Source of the DNA: a virus
Length of the DNA: 31,334 nucleotides
Direction: 5' to 3' (one strand)
Virus record (IMG/VR): IMGVR_UViG_3300031759_000105
Coordinates: 1-31,334 of that record
The notes under the pieces were generated by a model. That model was not told the origin of the DNA. It was given only the letters and a program-made list of their open reading frames with translations, and ran no database searches. The translations under genes and the position numbers were made by a program. How positions within the stretch are numbered: the stretch's first letter is position 1; each line of letters starts with the position of its first letter. Positions 15,667-23,733 of this stretch are shown one piece after another.

Positions 15667-16002
15667 TCAGACGGGACTCAGAACCGAGCGAGACTGAAGC
15701 GAAGTTGCAATCTCGTATGGCAAACAAATCCGCAGCGACGTATCAATCTTCATGTTCGAACGAGCAAAAGCATCGTCGTACTGTGTGTCGATGTTTTCGA
15801 GAAACTTGTTGGAGTTCTTCCAGAGCCTTACCCCCTCTCGAGTAATTTTATTGATCGTCAAAAGGCTATTCCGTTTCGAAAGTTGTGCCAGAACCTCTTC
15901 GTCCGGCATCATACTAACTGGCATGAGCGAAGCTGCTCGTACAATCGCCGGAGTCGCAACGAGGGCAAGGAGTCCGCTAAGGAACCCTCGTCGAGACGGC
16001 AT
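15667..16002 (-). CDS. Twin-arginine leader fused to a truncated coat-protein N-arm
   Basis: A 111-residue protein. Residues 1-29 are a Tat-type leader: MPSRRGFLSGLLALVATPAI then VRAASLMPV, with the RR motif, a hydrophobic core and an AxA-like site. Residues 45-100 align by eye to coat residues 3-58 at about 35 of 52 positions (NSLLTIN, ITRE, VRLWKNSN, QYD, FA, LRI, LP). The coat similarity then stops, and the rest of the coat is absent. The ATG at 16002 has GTGAG upstream; a GTG at 16026 forms a GTGA overlap with the scaffold stop and is the alternative. It is lower in GC than the true coat gene, so it is not a recent copy. It may be a pseudogene or an exported coat-like peptide. Confidence 0.7.
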   Translation of the reverse strand: MPSRRGFLSGLLALVATPAIVRAASLMPVSMMPDEEVLAQLSKRNSLLTINKITREGVRLWKNSNKFLENIDTQYDDAFARSNMKIDTSLRICLPYEIATSLQSRSVLSPV

Positions 16003-16022
16003 TACGAACTCACTTCGCCCCG

Positions 16023-16889
16023 TCACGGGATGATCCTCCGCCCCGCACGCTTATTCACCTCGGTGACGTGGGCGCTCCGGCGTTCCATCCAAACCCTCAT
16101 GTCTGAAATCTGGTCGGAGCGTTCGGGGTCCTCCGCGGAGATCGCGACGTGGGTCCGGCCGACGCCCGAGATCGGGGTGATTGGCTTCGGAGCCCCCGAG
16201 ACTTCCTCGACGCCCCGGGAAGTAAGTTTGCCCAACTCAACCCCCATCTTAGTGGGAGTGAGCCCCATGATTCTCGCCGCTTCGTTCGGGTCCTCTCCGA
16301 GCGCCGCAATGAGCTTCGGAGCCGCCCCCGTGTCGAGCATCGCCTGGAGCATACTGAGATACCGCTGGTTTGTGTCGGGATCGGTGTTGTCGTGGAGCGC
16401 GCGAAGCGCCCCCACCGAGGCGTCGAACTTCTCCGCGCCGAATTCCTTCTGGCCCTCCGAGATCGCCGCGTTGAGGGCTCCCGTGAAGGAGTTCCACGAG
16501 GCGATTTTGGTGGCTTCCTCTTGCGCCAGCTTCGCGGCCTTCTCCGCAATCTCAGCCTGCATCGCAGCGGCGTCACTCGACTGCCCAGACTTCAGTTTCG
16601 CAACTTCGCGCTCGAGTTCGGCTTTCTGCGCGGTGAGTTTGTCGATGCGTTCTTGCTTGCGCTCCGCGGCGTAATCGCGCTTCGGGGGAGGCGAAGCTTC
16701 GGCGGCAGCCTTCTCAGCAGCGGCCTTTTCCGACGCCACTTTCGCAGCAACTTCAGCTTCGCTTGGTTCGGGTTGCGACGTCGCCGTTGTGATAGGGCCG
16801 GGCTCAGTCGCCGGGGGCGTGCCTTCTGTGGAGGCGTTTGCCCCGCCTTGGGGGGCCTTTGTAAGGTCAGATTCTGCCGCTTGCGTCAT
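16023..16889 (-). CDS. Scaffolding protein
   Basis: A 288-residue protein with a Pro/Thr/Ser-rich disordered N-terminus, a long Ala/Glu/Lys helical segment (about 40-130, KLTAQKAELEREVAKLKSGQ) and a basic C-terminus (MRVWMERRSAHVTEVNKRAG then RRIIP). A mostly helical acidic body with a basic C-terminal helix is the layout of P22 gp8, whose basic end binds coat. It is encoded immediately before the coat region, as in P22. Start and stop overlap both neighbours (ATGA at 16886-16889, GTGA at 16023-16026). The sequence itself is too low in complexity for a family match by eye. Confidence 0.72.
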   Translation of the reverse strand: MTQAAESDLTKAPQGGANASTEGTPPATEPGPITTATSQPEPSEAEVAAKVASEKAAAEKAAAEASPPPKRDYAAERKQERIDKLTAQKAELEREVAKLKSGQSSDAAAMQAEIAEKAAKLAQEEATKIASWNSFTGALNAAISEGQKEFGAEKFDASVGALRALHDNTDPDTNQRYLSMLQAMLDTGAAPKLIAALGEDPNEAARIMGLTPTKMGVELGKLTSRGVEEVSGAPKPITPISGVGRTHVAISAEDPERSDQISDMRVWMERRSAHVTEVNKRAGRRIIP

Positions 16890-17254
16890 TGTGTGTCCTT
16901 TCCCGAAGTCAAGCCCTGCGGCCGCCCGCGCCCACGCATAAGGGTGGCGTCTAGCAGCAACGCCTGATAGAGTGCGTCCTTCGTGGCGTCGTCAAGCGGG
17001 GCGCGCAGTCGCGCAGCCATCATGGCTCGGGCAGCCGGCACAAATCGGAATGTGAAAGCCTTCATGAACGCGAGTTCGAGGTGACGCCGACTAAAGCCGG
17101 AGTGACTCTGTTGCCACGCAGCCCAGATTTCGTTCTCCGCCATCAGGGCCTCATACGCACTGAGGCAGAGTTCCTGCGCCTGGCGAAACACCGCCTCGTG
17201 GGCATGGAGGGCCTTCCGGCCTGGGGTACCCTTCGAAATCAACCCTGCCATCAT
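16886..17254 (-). CDS. Conserved phage protein between virion lysozyme-like and scaffold genes
   Basis: A 122-residue, helical protein (KALHAHEAVFRQAQELCLSA, FSRRHLELAFMKAFTFRFVP). I chose the ATG-ATG at 17254, which overlaps the preceding stop (ATGA at 17251-17254) and has AGGGA five bases upstream; the longer GTG form at 17311 runs into the upstream gene. Its own stop overlaps the scaffold start. It ends with a basic GRGRPQGLTSGK tail. It is coupled to the capsid assembly genes; I do not recognise a function. Confidence 0.6.
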   Translation of the reverse strand: MMAGLISKGTPGRKALHAHEAVFRQAQELCLSAYEALMAENEIWAAWQQSHSGFSRRHLELAFMKAFTFRFVPAARAMMAARLRAPLDDATKDALYQALLLDATLMRGRGRPQGLTSGKDTQ

Positions 17255-18072
17255 ACCATTCCCTGATTTGTGTTGGTCCTCTTCGCAGGACCGTCCAGCA
17301 CATACTTCCACGGATCATACTCCACGGGCGAGATGAGGTGCTGGGGGAACATCCCCCGCAGCATCGCAAGCTTCATCTCGCCTTGGAGGATCTCAGCGGG
17401 GGAGGACGTTGCAGGCGAAGCCTCGGGGCTCGACGTGGCAGAAGCCACACTCGACGGAGCATTCCCTCCACCCTGCTTCGCGGGGCCACCCCCGCTCACT
17501 CCATTCTCCACCCTCGCAATCGCCGCCGCAACTTTCTCCTGTACTATTGGATCATGTAGGTTTATTTGGTCCCCCGGTTGCACTCCAAGCGCTTTCGCAA
17601 TCACGCTCCCATACGAAGCAGGGTCGTTTCCTTTCTCGCTTCCTGGGGCCCATGTCGACGCAATTCCGAGAGGGGTCGAAATTCCCTTCGACGCATATCC
17701 ACTGAGATTCTGCTTCAGCGCAACAATCCCCGCTTCGGGCGACGAGAACTTCGCGAAGCGCCCATCCGACCCGACATATCCTGGCAACTTCGCAGTCCAC
17801 GCATTCGCCTCGAGGTTTCCTGGGTTGTTATTTCGCACTCCGCGGGACTCAGAGTTCAACCTGGCCAAGATAGCAGGCGAAGCGGATGTCGAAGTCGCAG
17901 GGGCCTCAGCATTCGAGGCCCCCACAAGTGGACTCTGCGAAGCCGCAGCGCTGCTCGAAGGAGCCCCTACCAAAGCAGACTCCTGCGACCCTTCGGAGAC
18001 CCTCGGAATCCACCCTTCGGGAAGAAGTCCCGAGGTGCCGTCTTGAGTAGTATCTTCGAGATTCGCCATCAC
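17251..18072 (-). CDS. Virion-associated lysozyme-like protein (RNNNPGNL motif)
   Basis: A 273-residue protein. Low-complexity Ser/Ala/Pro flanks surround a compact domain at about 70-195. This has R80-NNNPGNL, then GRFAKFSSPEAGIVALKQNL and STWAPGSEKGNDPASYGSVI, the arrangement of virion structural proteins with a muramidase-like fold that open the cell wall locally during ejection. A catalytic Glu cannot be assigned safely by eye. The start is GTG at 18072 (GTGA overlap) or ATG at 18069. It sits between portal and scaffold, consistent with a head- or tail-located protein. Confidence 0.68.
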   Translation of the reverse strand: MMANLEDTTQDGTSGLLPEGWIPRVSEGSQESALVGAPSSSAAASQSPLVGASNAEAPATSTSASPAILARLNSESRGVRNNNPGNLEANAWTAKLPGYVGSDGRFAKFSSPEAGIVALKQNLSGYASKGISTPLGIASTWAPGSEKGNDPASYGSVIAKALGVQPGDQINLHDPIVQEKVAAAIARVENGVSGGGPAKQGGGNAPSSVASATSSPEASPATSSPAEILQGEMKLAMLRGMFPQHLISPVEYDPWKYVLDGPAKRTNTNQGMV

Positions 18073-18338
18073 ACTACCTGCTCATAGTTCCGCTCAATCC
18101 ACATCGGGCAATCATCAATCCAAACATCGACGTCTAGACCGATACTTTTACAATACTTGTCTTTTCCATTCATCATAGTATTTATAAAAGGAACATTGGG
18201 CTTTCGCCCCTCCGGCTTTCCGTATCGGAGAGTTACACAAACCACCTTGTGTCCTGCTTGTTCCATTAGCCCAATCACCCTATCCCACATATCAGGGTCT
18301 TCAGTATATGTTTTGTCATAATCAATCGCGATGAGCAT
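18069..18338 (-). CDS. Small HAD-like phosphatase
   Basis: An 89-residue protein with HAD motif I as D6-Y-D8-K-T10 (AIDYDKTYTED), a Thr at 36 in VVCVTLRYG (motif II position), K60/K61, and DVWIDDCP with D75-D76 as motif IV. It is a minimal HAD core without a cap, as in phage nucleotidase-like and kinase-phosphatase-like proteins. GC is far below the flanking portal and lysozyme-like genes. The ATG overlaps the portal stop (TAATG) and GGAG lies upstream. Likely a host-takeover or nucleotide-metabolism gene inserted into the structural operon. Confidence 0.72.
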   Translation of the reverse strand: MLIAIDYDKTYTEDPDMWDRVIGLMEQAGHKVVCVTLRYGKPEGRKPNVPFINTMMNGKDKYCKSIGLDVDVWIDDCPMWIERNYEQVV

Positions 18339-20677
18339 TACACCGGACTCCGAAGGTTCTGCCCCGGCACAGCGTGAAGCTGCGCCAGCGGGGCCACCCG
18401 AAGGTACTTCCCCTTCCGCGTCGGATCAGTAAGATACCACTCTCCATCAGGGGCTTTTTTGGCCCCAGCGATCGGGGGAGCTTCCTCAGAAGGCTTCGTC
18501 CCCTGTGAAGCTTCGTCCTCCCCAATGTTCGCATGGACTTTGATCTCATCCATGATGCCACCAATGGAGGTTTTGAGCGAGTCCTGCACTGCCTGAGCGA
18601 TGAGAGCTTGAAGCCCTTCGGGGTCCGTCGGGAGCATCTTGGCGAGGGCCGCGATGCGCTTGGTCTCGGCGTCGTAAACCTCGACCTCGCGGAGGTCACC
18701 CTTATTCGCCAGTTTGATCCGATCTCGCGCGTGAAGATCCATCTCTTTGACGAGGGCCTGCTGGAGGGTCATTAGTTGTTGCTGAAGTATCTGCTCTTGC
18801 TGCGTCGGACCTTGCCCGAGGGCTACCGGAGGTACCATCCGCCGGAGCCTTAGGCTCGCCTCCGCAGCACCCTCAAAGGGCATATTCTTCAGGAGGACGT
18901 CCCCCAGGATCGGAATGAGCCCCGGCGCTTGCGTCAGAAGAAGCGTCATATTCTCGACCGTCTCCTCCCGCCGGGTGTCGTGCGCCGGGCCCACACTCGA
19001 CCCAACTTCGTACTTTCCCACGAGGGGGTTCACAACCCTCTTGATCACCTGGCCCTGGAAGTCTTGCTCTTGGGCGAACGCAGCGCGGAGGGAAGGGTCG
19101 ATGACGAGGTCGTACTCAATTCCGTCCGACGCGACAATCCGCTTGATGCGGCGAGTGTCGTAGAGCCTCGGATAGAGGTCGAGTAGTTGCTTCCCCAACG
19201 CAATCAACATCGCCTCGTAGTTGTCTTGGAAGTGGAAGTTTGCCGTGGCGGACTGCGACCGCCTCGCGTTGATAGCTGCCCCCGTGCGCTCATTCCCGGG
19301 CTCCCCGAGTTGATTTTCGTACTGCCCCGACACCATCATGATCTGCTGGCGTGAGTTTTCCATCGCTTGTTGGAACCCGGCGGACGCGGCGGGAGGATCA
19401 ATCCGCTGAGGGGCCGGAATCGGAACCTCAGGGTTTCCTTCGGGGTCGATGTGATTGTACGGCAGCACCGCAGGGTTGTCGATGTTTGACATTCGCCAAA
19501 CCGCTTCGTGCTCCTCAATCGCCTTGGCGGGGGCTAACCAAGGGGCTTTCGTCTGAAGTGAGAGTCCCTCGATCTGCGCTGAAGAGAAGTAATTGAACAT
19601 ACGCTGTGCATCGAGCATGTAGCGGGTGTGCCCTTTCCGATCCAACCGGCCTTCGATAACGGTCTCTTCCCCCAAACACCGGAGGATGGGGATATACTTT
19701 CCAAGCCAAATCGTTTTCTCAATGACCTCAGAACCCACAATGAGATACCACTCCACTTCATCGGACGTGACTTCGCGAAGGCGTGTTGTTTCACGATCAA
19801 GAATTCCATCCCGAGCCTCCTTGGCACGAATAAGACGTTCGAAGCGGGCCCTCGGAAAGTTGAAGCGTTGGCCCTGGTAGAGGAAACTTACAAGTTCGCT
19901 CCTCTTCGGCACCTTGCGGAAGTACTCAACAACGCGAATGTGACTCTCGCCTCGCCGGTCCGCCCCTCCTGTTCCGAGCCCGAGGGGCTCCGTTCCCCTC
20001 ACTCGCGCCACGAGGTCCGGATACGCCTCCGCGAAGTCTTGCCGAGGGACGTCATCGAACACGAACGCGAACTTGGCGTCGAGGGCATTTCCCCCAACGT
20101 GGATGTCGGGGTCGAGAAAGACCTGCATGGGGTCGTCGATCGGGTCGAGGTAGGCTTCCTGATTGAACGAGTCATCCGCCTCATACCGCGTCACAATGCG
20201 GCAGTATCCGACGCCCCCATCGACCGCCCATGACCGCGCCACTGGGAGCGCCAGATGCTGCGCGTCCGAGATTTGCTGCGTGTGCCGGAAGAGATCCTGG
20301 AAAACCCCCGCCGAATCGGCGGTGGCGCCGTTCCCCATTCCGATAAACTTCACCTCGGATTTGTTCTTCCTCATCTCATTCGAGATCATCTTGTTGTGCG
20401 CCCGAATTAGATTCATCGTAAGGCATGGCCTCGCGGTGTTCTCCCTCGCGTTCCGGATCTCGTTGGGCCATTGGAACCCGTTCTCGGAGTCTCCATAGGC
20501 GAACTTGATATCCCGCAGAAACCGCTGCCGCCACTCGCCTTCCCACTCGTTGCACCGATCAAAGCGCTTTCGAGCCTCCTGCACAACAGGGTCATCCGAA
20601 AGCACGCTCGGATCACTTGGGTCGTCCGCGTCAACGCTTCGGGCTTCGCCCTTCCGCCGTCTCGTCATCTCATCCAC
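18338..20677 (-). CDS. Portal protein, P22 gp1-like
   Basis: A 779-residue protein, the large size typical of P22-type portals. Recognisable elements are RFDRCNEWEGEWRQRFLRDI near the start, RPCLTMNLIRAHNKMISNEM, then QISDAQHLALPVARSWAVDG and a long helical C-terminal half (QEQILQQQLMTLQQALVKEM) matching the stem and barrel helices. Twelve copies would form the DNA channel. GTG at 20677 has AAGGGGG six bases upstream; the ATG at 20668 forms an ATGA overlap with the terminase stop and is a fair alternative. It lies directly after large terminase, as expected. Confidence 0.88.
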   Translation of the reverse strand: MDEMTRRRKGEARSVDADDPSDPSVLSDDPVVQEARKRFDRCNEWEGEWRQRFLRDIKFAYGDSENGFQWPNEIRNARENTARPCLTMNLIRAHNKMISNEMRKNKSEVKFIGMGNGATADSAGVFQDLFRHTQQISDAQHLALPVARSWAVDGGVGYCRIVTRYEADDSFNQEAYLDPIDDPMQVFLDPDIHVGGNALDAKFAFVFDDVPRQDFAEAYPDLVARVRGTEPLGLGTGGADRRGESHIRVVEYFRKVPKRSELVSFLYQGQRFNFPRARFERLIRAKEARDGILDRETTRLREVTSDEVEWYLIVGSEVIEKTIWLGKYIPILRCLGEETVIEGRLDRKGHTRYMLDAQRMFNYFSSAQIEGLSLQTKAPWLAPAKAIEEHEAVWRMSNIDNPAVLPYNHIDPEGNPEVPIPAPQRIDPPAASAGFQQAMENSRQQIMMVSGQYENQLGEPGNERTGAAINARRSQSATANFHFQDNYEAMLIALGKQLLDLYPRLYDTRRIKRIVASDGIEYDLVIDPSLRAAFAQEQDFQGQVIKRVVNPLVGKYEVGSSVGPAHDTRREETVENMTLLLTQAPGLIPILGDVLLKNMPFEGAAEASLRLRRMVPPVALGQGPTQQEQILQQQLMTLQQALVKEMDLHARDRIKLANKGDLREVEVYDAETKRIAALAKMLPTDPEGLQALIAQAVQDSLKTSIGGIMDEIKVHANIGEDEASQGTKPSEEAPPIAGAKKAPDGEWYLTDPTRKGKYLRVAPLAQLHAVPGQNLRSPV

Positions 20678-22092
20678 CCGAGACCCCCTTCAGTCCGGCC
20701 GAGGCCGCGTCCAACGCTACGGGCGATCCTATCCGCGAGAGAGTTCCCTGGAGGAGGCTTCGTCCCTGCTCGCTTCACTTTCGTGCTCACCGCGAAGTAC
20801 TTAAAGGCATCCGCGCCGTCCGAATTCATGAGCACCGTAAGTTGCCCCCGAGTGTCAACTTTGAAGCAGTAGTGTCGAAGGACATCAAGCCCTTCCTCGC
20901 ACCCACTTTCGTCGAAGTAGCAATTCGGAAACACCACCCTCGCCGCGTTGATACCATCGTTGTCGTTCGTCGCAGGAACAATCTGTACATTGAATCCGGA
21001 GTTCCGTACTTGCTCTTCGATGCTTTGTTTGTATCCGAGGCGCTTGTGCTTCGCATCGTGGGGGAGGAACATACTCCCGTAGAAGTACCCCCGCTGCTGG
21101 CAATACTTCAGATAGTGCGAAAGCTCTTCCCGATTCGCCTCGTAGTAGTGTAATATCCGCCACTGCATCGCGACCCGTTGGACAAACCAAAGCGCGGTGT
21201 TGTTGGTCTTCCCAAGGTCCCAGAACACATCCACCGGAACGTCAGGTTCGTAAGGAACATTGCAAATTCGACCTTCGAGTTGCGCTGCGCGAAGTTCTTT
21301 CGCATACACCGCTCCTTCGAGGTTTTGGATCGTCGCCCCTTCCCACACATGAAGGTACTTGTCGTAATCTTCCTCCTTGAGCTTCTCGAGTTCACGCTTC
21401 AGCACCTCGGGGAACCATGGATTGTCCCTCCACGACACCCTCACCGAGAGGATGTCAGTCGACTCCATCACAGGGCACGTAATAGAATCCAGCACAAATC
21501 CATCGCCGAAGAGCCTCTTGAGCGAAATTTCGCTCGCAAAGCGCCTTGATGGATCTTCCACCTTCACGAGACGTTTGTCCTGCACGAAGTGTTTGTATGT
21601 GTGATCGCTCTCGAGTTCAGGGTTAAAGCTCATCCAAATTTCGGAGTTGTCCGCGCGAATGGTCGGGATGAGAACCCCCCACGAATGCCCCGAGATATTC
21701 ACGGCCTCCTCAGCCCAACAAATGTCCACGCCCTCATACGATCGGATGGAGGACACATTATTTTTGATCCCTTCGAACGAAAACGTCGTCCCATTCGCGC
21801 CATAAATCTTTGCCTTCTCGACTTTGTAGAACCCACTCAACCCCATCGCGAGGATTTGCTGCTCGAGAAGCTTATGAACACTGTCGTCGATAGACTTCTG
21901 AAGTTCGCGTACACAGAGGATGGTGAGTTTGGTCTTGCCAGGAAATAGAATCCCTGGAGACATCCCCAAGATAAGAAGGGCCTTTGCAATATCCCAAGAC
22001 TTTCCGGCTCCTCGGCCTCCCCAAAACACTTTGTACCTCTTCGGCACAAAGAGTGGGATGAAAGGAGTAGGAAATGTAATTGGACCGGACAT
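20665..22092 (-). CDS. terL: Terminase large subunit
   Basis: A 475-residue packaging motor. Walker A is GGRGAGKS at 25-32 and Walker B VDICWAEEA at 122-130. WMSFNPELESDHTYKHF is the coupling region. The RNase H-like nuclease half shows VFWDLGKTNNTALW, LPHDAKHKR and a late DGADAFKYFA that supplies a further acidic residue. This resembles the PBSX/Terminase_3 type. The ribosome site is weak, and a hairpin lies in the leader. No small terminase gene is seen next to it; the preceding gene is a fibre-type protein. Confidence 0.92.
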   Translation of the reverse strand: MSGPITFPTPFIPLFVPKRYKVFWGGRGAGKSWDIAKALLILGMSPGILFPGKTKLTILCVRELQKSIDDSVHKLLEQQILAMGLSGFYKVEKAKIYGANGTTFSFEGIKNNVSSIRSYEGVDICWAEEAVNISGHSWGVLIPTIRADNSEIWMSFNPELESDHTYKHFVQDKRLVKVEDPSRRFASEISLKRLFGDGFVLDSITCPVMESTDILSVRVSWRDNPWFPEVLKRELEKLKEEDYDKYLHVWEGATIQNLEGAVYAKELRAAQLEGRICNVPYEPDVPVDVFWDLGKTNNTALWFVQRVAMQWRILHYYEANREELSHYLKYCQQRGYFYGSMFLPHDAKHKRLGYKQSIEEQVRNSGFNVQIVPATNDNDGINAARVVFPNCYFDESGCEEGLDVLRHYCFKVDTRGQLTVLMNSDGADAFKYFAVSTKVKRAGTKPPPGNSLADRIARSVGRGLGRTEGGLGWMR

Positions 22093-22114
22093 TACGAAGG
22101 CTCTGAGAGAGGTT

Positions 22115-22153
22115 GCCCCGGCCAGGGGGGCATTAGCACTCTATGGCCGGGGC
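22115..22153. other. Perfect 10-bp inverted repeat upstream of terL
   Basis: GCCCCGGCCA at 22115-22124 is matched exactly by TGGCCGGGGC at 22144-22153 around a 19-base loop that contains a G-run. It lies in the 92-base gap between the fibre-type gene and terL, 23 bases from the terL ATG. On the minus strand it could end the fibre transcript, control terL translation, or be a protein-binding site linked to packaging. No T-run follows. Confidence 0.55.
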
Positions 22154-22184
22154 CTTACTTGTGCTACAGCTTCGCCCGCCGAGG

Positions 22185-23657
22185 TCACGGCTCCGCCGAG
22201 GCGGAGATGATCCCCGTCGCCGAGGACGTCCCCAGGGTCGTGAGATGATTCGCCGTGCCCGCCGCACCGACCGACGCCGTGCACGTCAACATCACCCCCA
22301 CCGGGCTCGGAAGCGCCGCATACGTCGCCGCCGCCGCCAGCGCAGAGCATGCCCCCACGCTCGTCTCAGCCACCTGGGCGAACGCCTGGAACCCCACGGT
22401 ATACGACACCGCCGGAGTGATCCTCATCGGCACCGGGAACTGCACGTAGCAATTCATCGCCGTCGTTGCGGTGTTCTCGCAAGTCGCCACGGTTTGAATG
22501 GCGGCCTGGTTCTCGAAGTTGTAGTACCAATACGAGTAGTCGATAGCAGTTTCGATCGCCGCCGGGCGCCTCTCAAACGCCGTCGGAGTGATCACTCCAT
22601 TCGGGAGACTCGGAGTGACCGTCGAGGGCTTCGCCTCAAGTTGAAGCCCCTGGACCTCGAACCAGTCCGTCGTGATCGCACTGGCGAGAGTCGGAGTGAA
22701 GCAAAGCTGAACGCTCACATCCGTTACCGCCGTCGTCGTCCCAGGGATCGTAGGGGGGATCGGCGCTGCGATGGCGTAGCGGGCCCACGTCGTGCTGAGG
22801 GGAATCGTGACGAAACCATTCGTCCCGATGGTCCCCGAAGTCCCTGCCACGAGCACCGGCACCGCCGCAGTCTGCGAAGTCGGTCCCGAAGTCCCGAACG
22901 TCGCTGCGTTGGTTCCGATGGTGTACTTCGAGCCCTGAGACCCGGCGTACCCGAGCGTCGCCTGGGTCCCCGCCGCCGCGGTCCCTGCGGAGTATGAAAT
23001 CTCCACCGTGATCGCCCCGCCTGTGGCACTCATGGCGGCGCCGTTGAGCCCATAGAACGAGAACACTGCATTCGCTCCGATGAGGGGAGCGCTCTGGTTC
23101 TGATCGAGCGTCTGCCCAATACACGTCAGGGCTGCAGCGGCACTCGAAGTCCTGGCAACCCTGAGGGCCTTGGTGGTTCCGAGCGCCGGAAGCACCTCGG
23201 TGGTGCCCGAAGCGATAGTCTCGGTGACGTTCGAGGTCCCCGAGGAGTAAATCCACCATCCATCCGCTCCCATCACCGCCGCGTTCGCGGTGAGGCCGGC
23301 GAGCGACGCGATGCCTTTCGTCGTGGAAAGCCTTTGCGCGATGTTGGTGTTGAAGTCCCCTCCGACGAGGCGATTCACCCCAAACGGCAGCGCTAGCACC
23401 GACGTTGGCACGAGTTCCGTCTGCGGAAACGCCCCCTGTGCGAGGCCCGTGTCCACCGCTATAGTCTCGGAGCCCGTTAGGGCCGGGGCTCCTGCGGGGA
23501 CATACCCCTGACAAGCCCCATTCACCGTGTTGTAGCAATACTGTGGACCACCCACCATCGGCACGTTCGGGAAGAACCCAGCCGCCAGTGCGGCTACTCC
23601 CAGCATTCCCGTCGCCGTCGCGAGCACCCCCGCGAGGATCTTTCTCTTGAACCTCAT
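22185..23657 (-). CDS. Fibre/adhesin-type virion protein with hydrophobic leader
   Basis: A 490-residue protein. The ATG at 23657 has AGGAG five to six bases upstream and is preferred to the longer frame from 23798, which runs through the hairpin array. The start is a basic-hydrophobic leader (MRFKRKILAGVLATATGMLG, VAALAAGFFP), which could be a cleavable signal or an anchor. The body is Thr/Ala/Gly-rich and beta-like. Late in the protein, DWFEVQGLQLEAKPSTVTPS then ERRPAAIETAIDYSYWYYNF is the ...LEAG..ATPFE.RP...E...C..YY ending common in phage fibre and baseplate-associated proteins. Likely a receptor-binding or decoration protein. Confidence 0.62.
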   Translation of the reverse strand: MRFKRKILAGVLATATGMLGVAALAAGFFPNVPMVGGPQYCYNTVNGACQGYVPAGAPALTGSETIAVDTGLAQGAFPQTELVPTSVLALPFGVNRLVGGDFNTNIAQRLSTTKGIASLAGLTANAAVMGADGWWIYSSGTSNVTETIASGTTEVLPALGTTKALRVARTSSAAAALTCIGQTLDQNQSAPLIGANAVFSFYGLNGAAMSATGGAITVEISYSAGTAAAGTQATLGYAGSQGSKYTIGTNAATFGTSGPTSQTAAVPVLVAGTSGTIGTNGFVTIPLSTTWARYAIAAPIPPTIPGTTTAVTDVSVQLCFTPTLASAITTDWFEVQGLQLEAKPSTVTPSLPNGVITPTAFERRPAAIETAIDYSYWYYNFENQAAIQTVATCENTATTAMNCYVQFPVPMRITPAVSYTVGFQAFAQVAETSVGACSALAAAATYAALPSPVGVMLTCTASVGAAGTANHLTTLGTSSATGIISASAEP

Positions 23658-23670
23658 CTGACTCTCCTGC

Positions 23671-23733
23671 GGGGCTTCGCCCCTCTTCTGTGGGGGATCA
23701 TTCCCCCATAGCTTCGCTAGGGGCTTCGCGCCC
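23671..23733 (-). other. Array of four small hairpins before a fibre gene
   Basis: On the minus strand, in order: GGGCGCGAAGCCC-type hairpin (23720-23733), TAGC-GAA-GCTA (23709-23719), TGGGGGA/TCCCCCA with a four-base loop (23691-23708), and GGGGC-GAA-GCCCC (23671-23683). Three of the four contain GCGAAGC. They fill the 76-base gap between the two fibre genes and end just before the AGGAG ribosome site of the gene starting at 23657. They may terminate, process or stabilise mRNA. Confidence 0.65.

Noticed and set aside
15382-16674. 430-codon plus-strand ORF opposite coat and scaffold
   Set aside because: It runs antisense to recognised coat, Tat-coat and scaffold genes; its product is low in complexity, and its frame is open because of the GC-rich codon pattern of the opposite strand.
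22143-22997. 284-codon very arginine-rich plus-strand ORF
   Set aside because: An antisense shadow of the fibre-type gene; composition is typical of frame-shifted GC-rich sequence.
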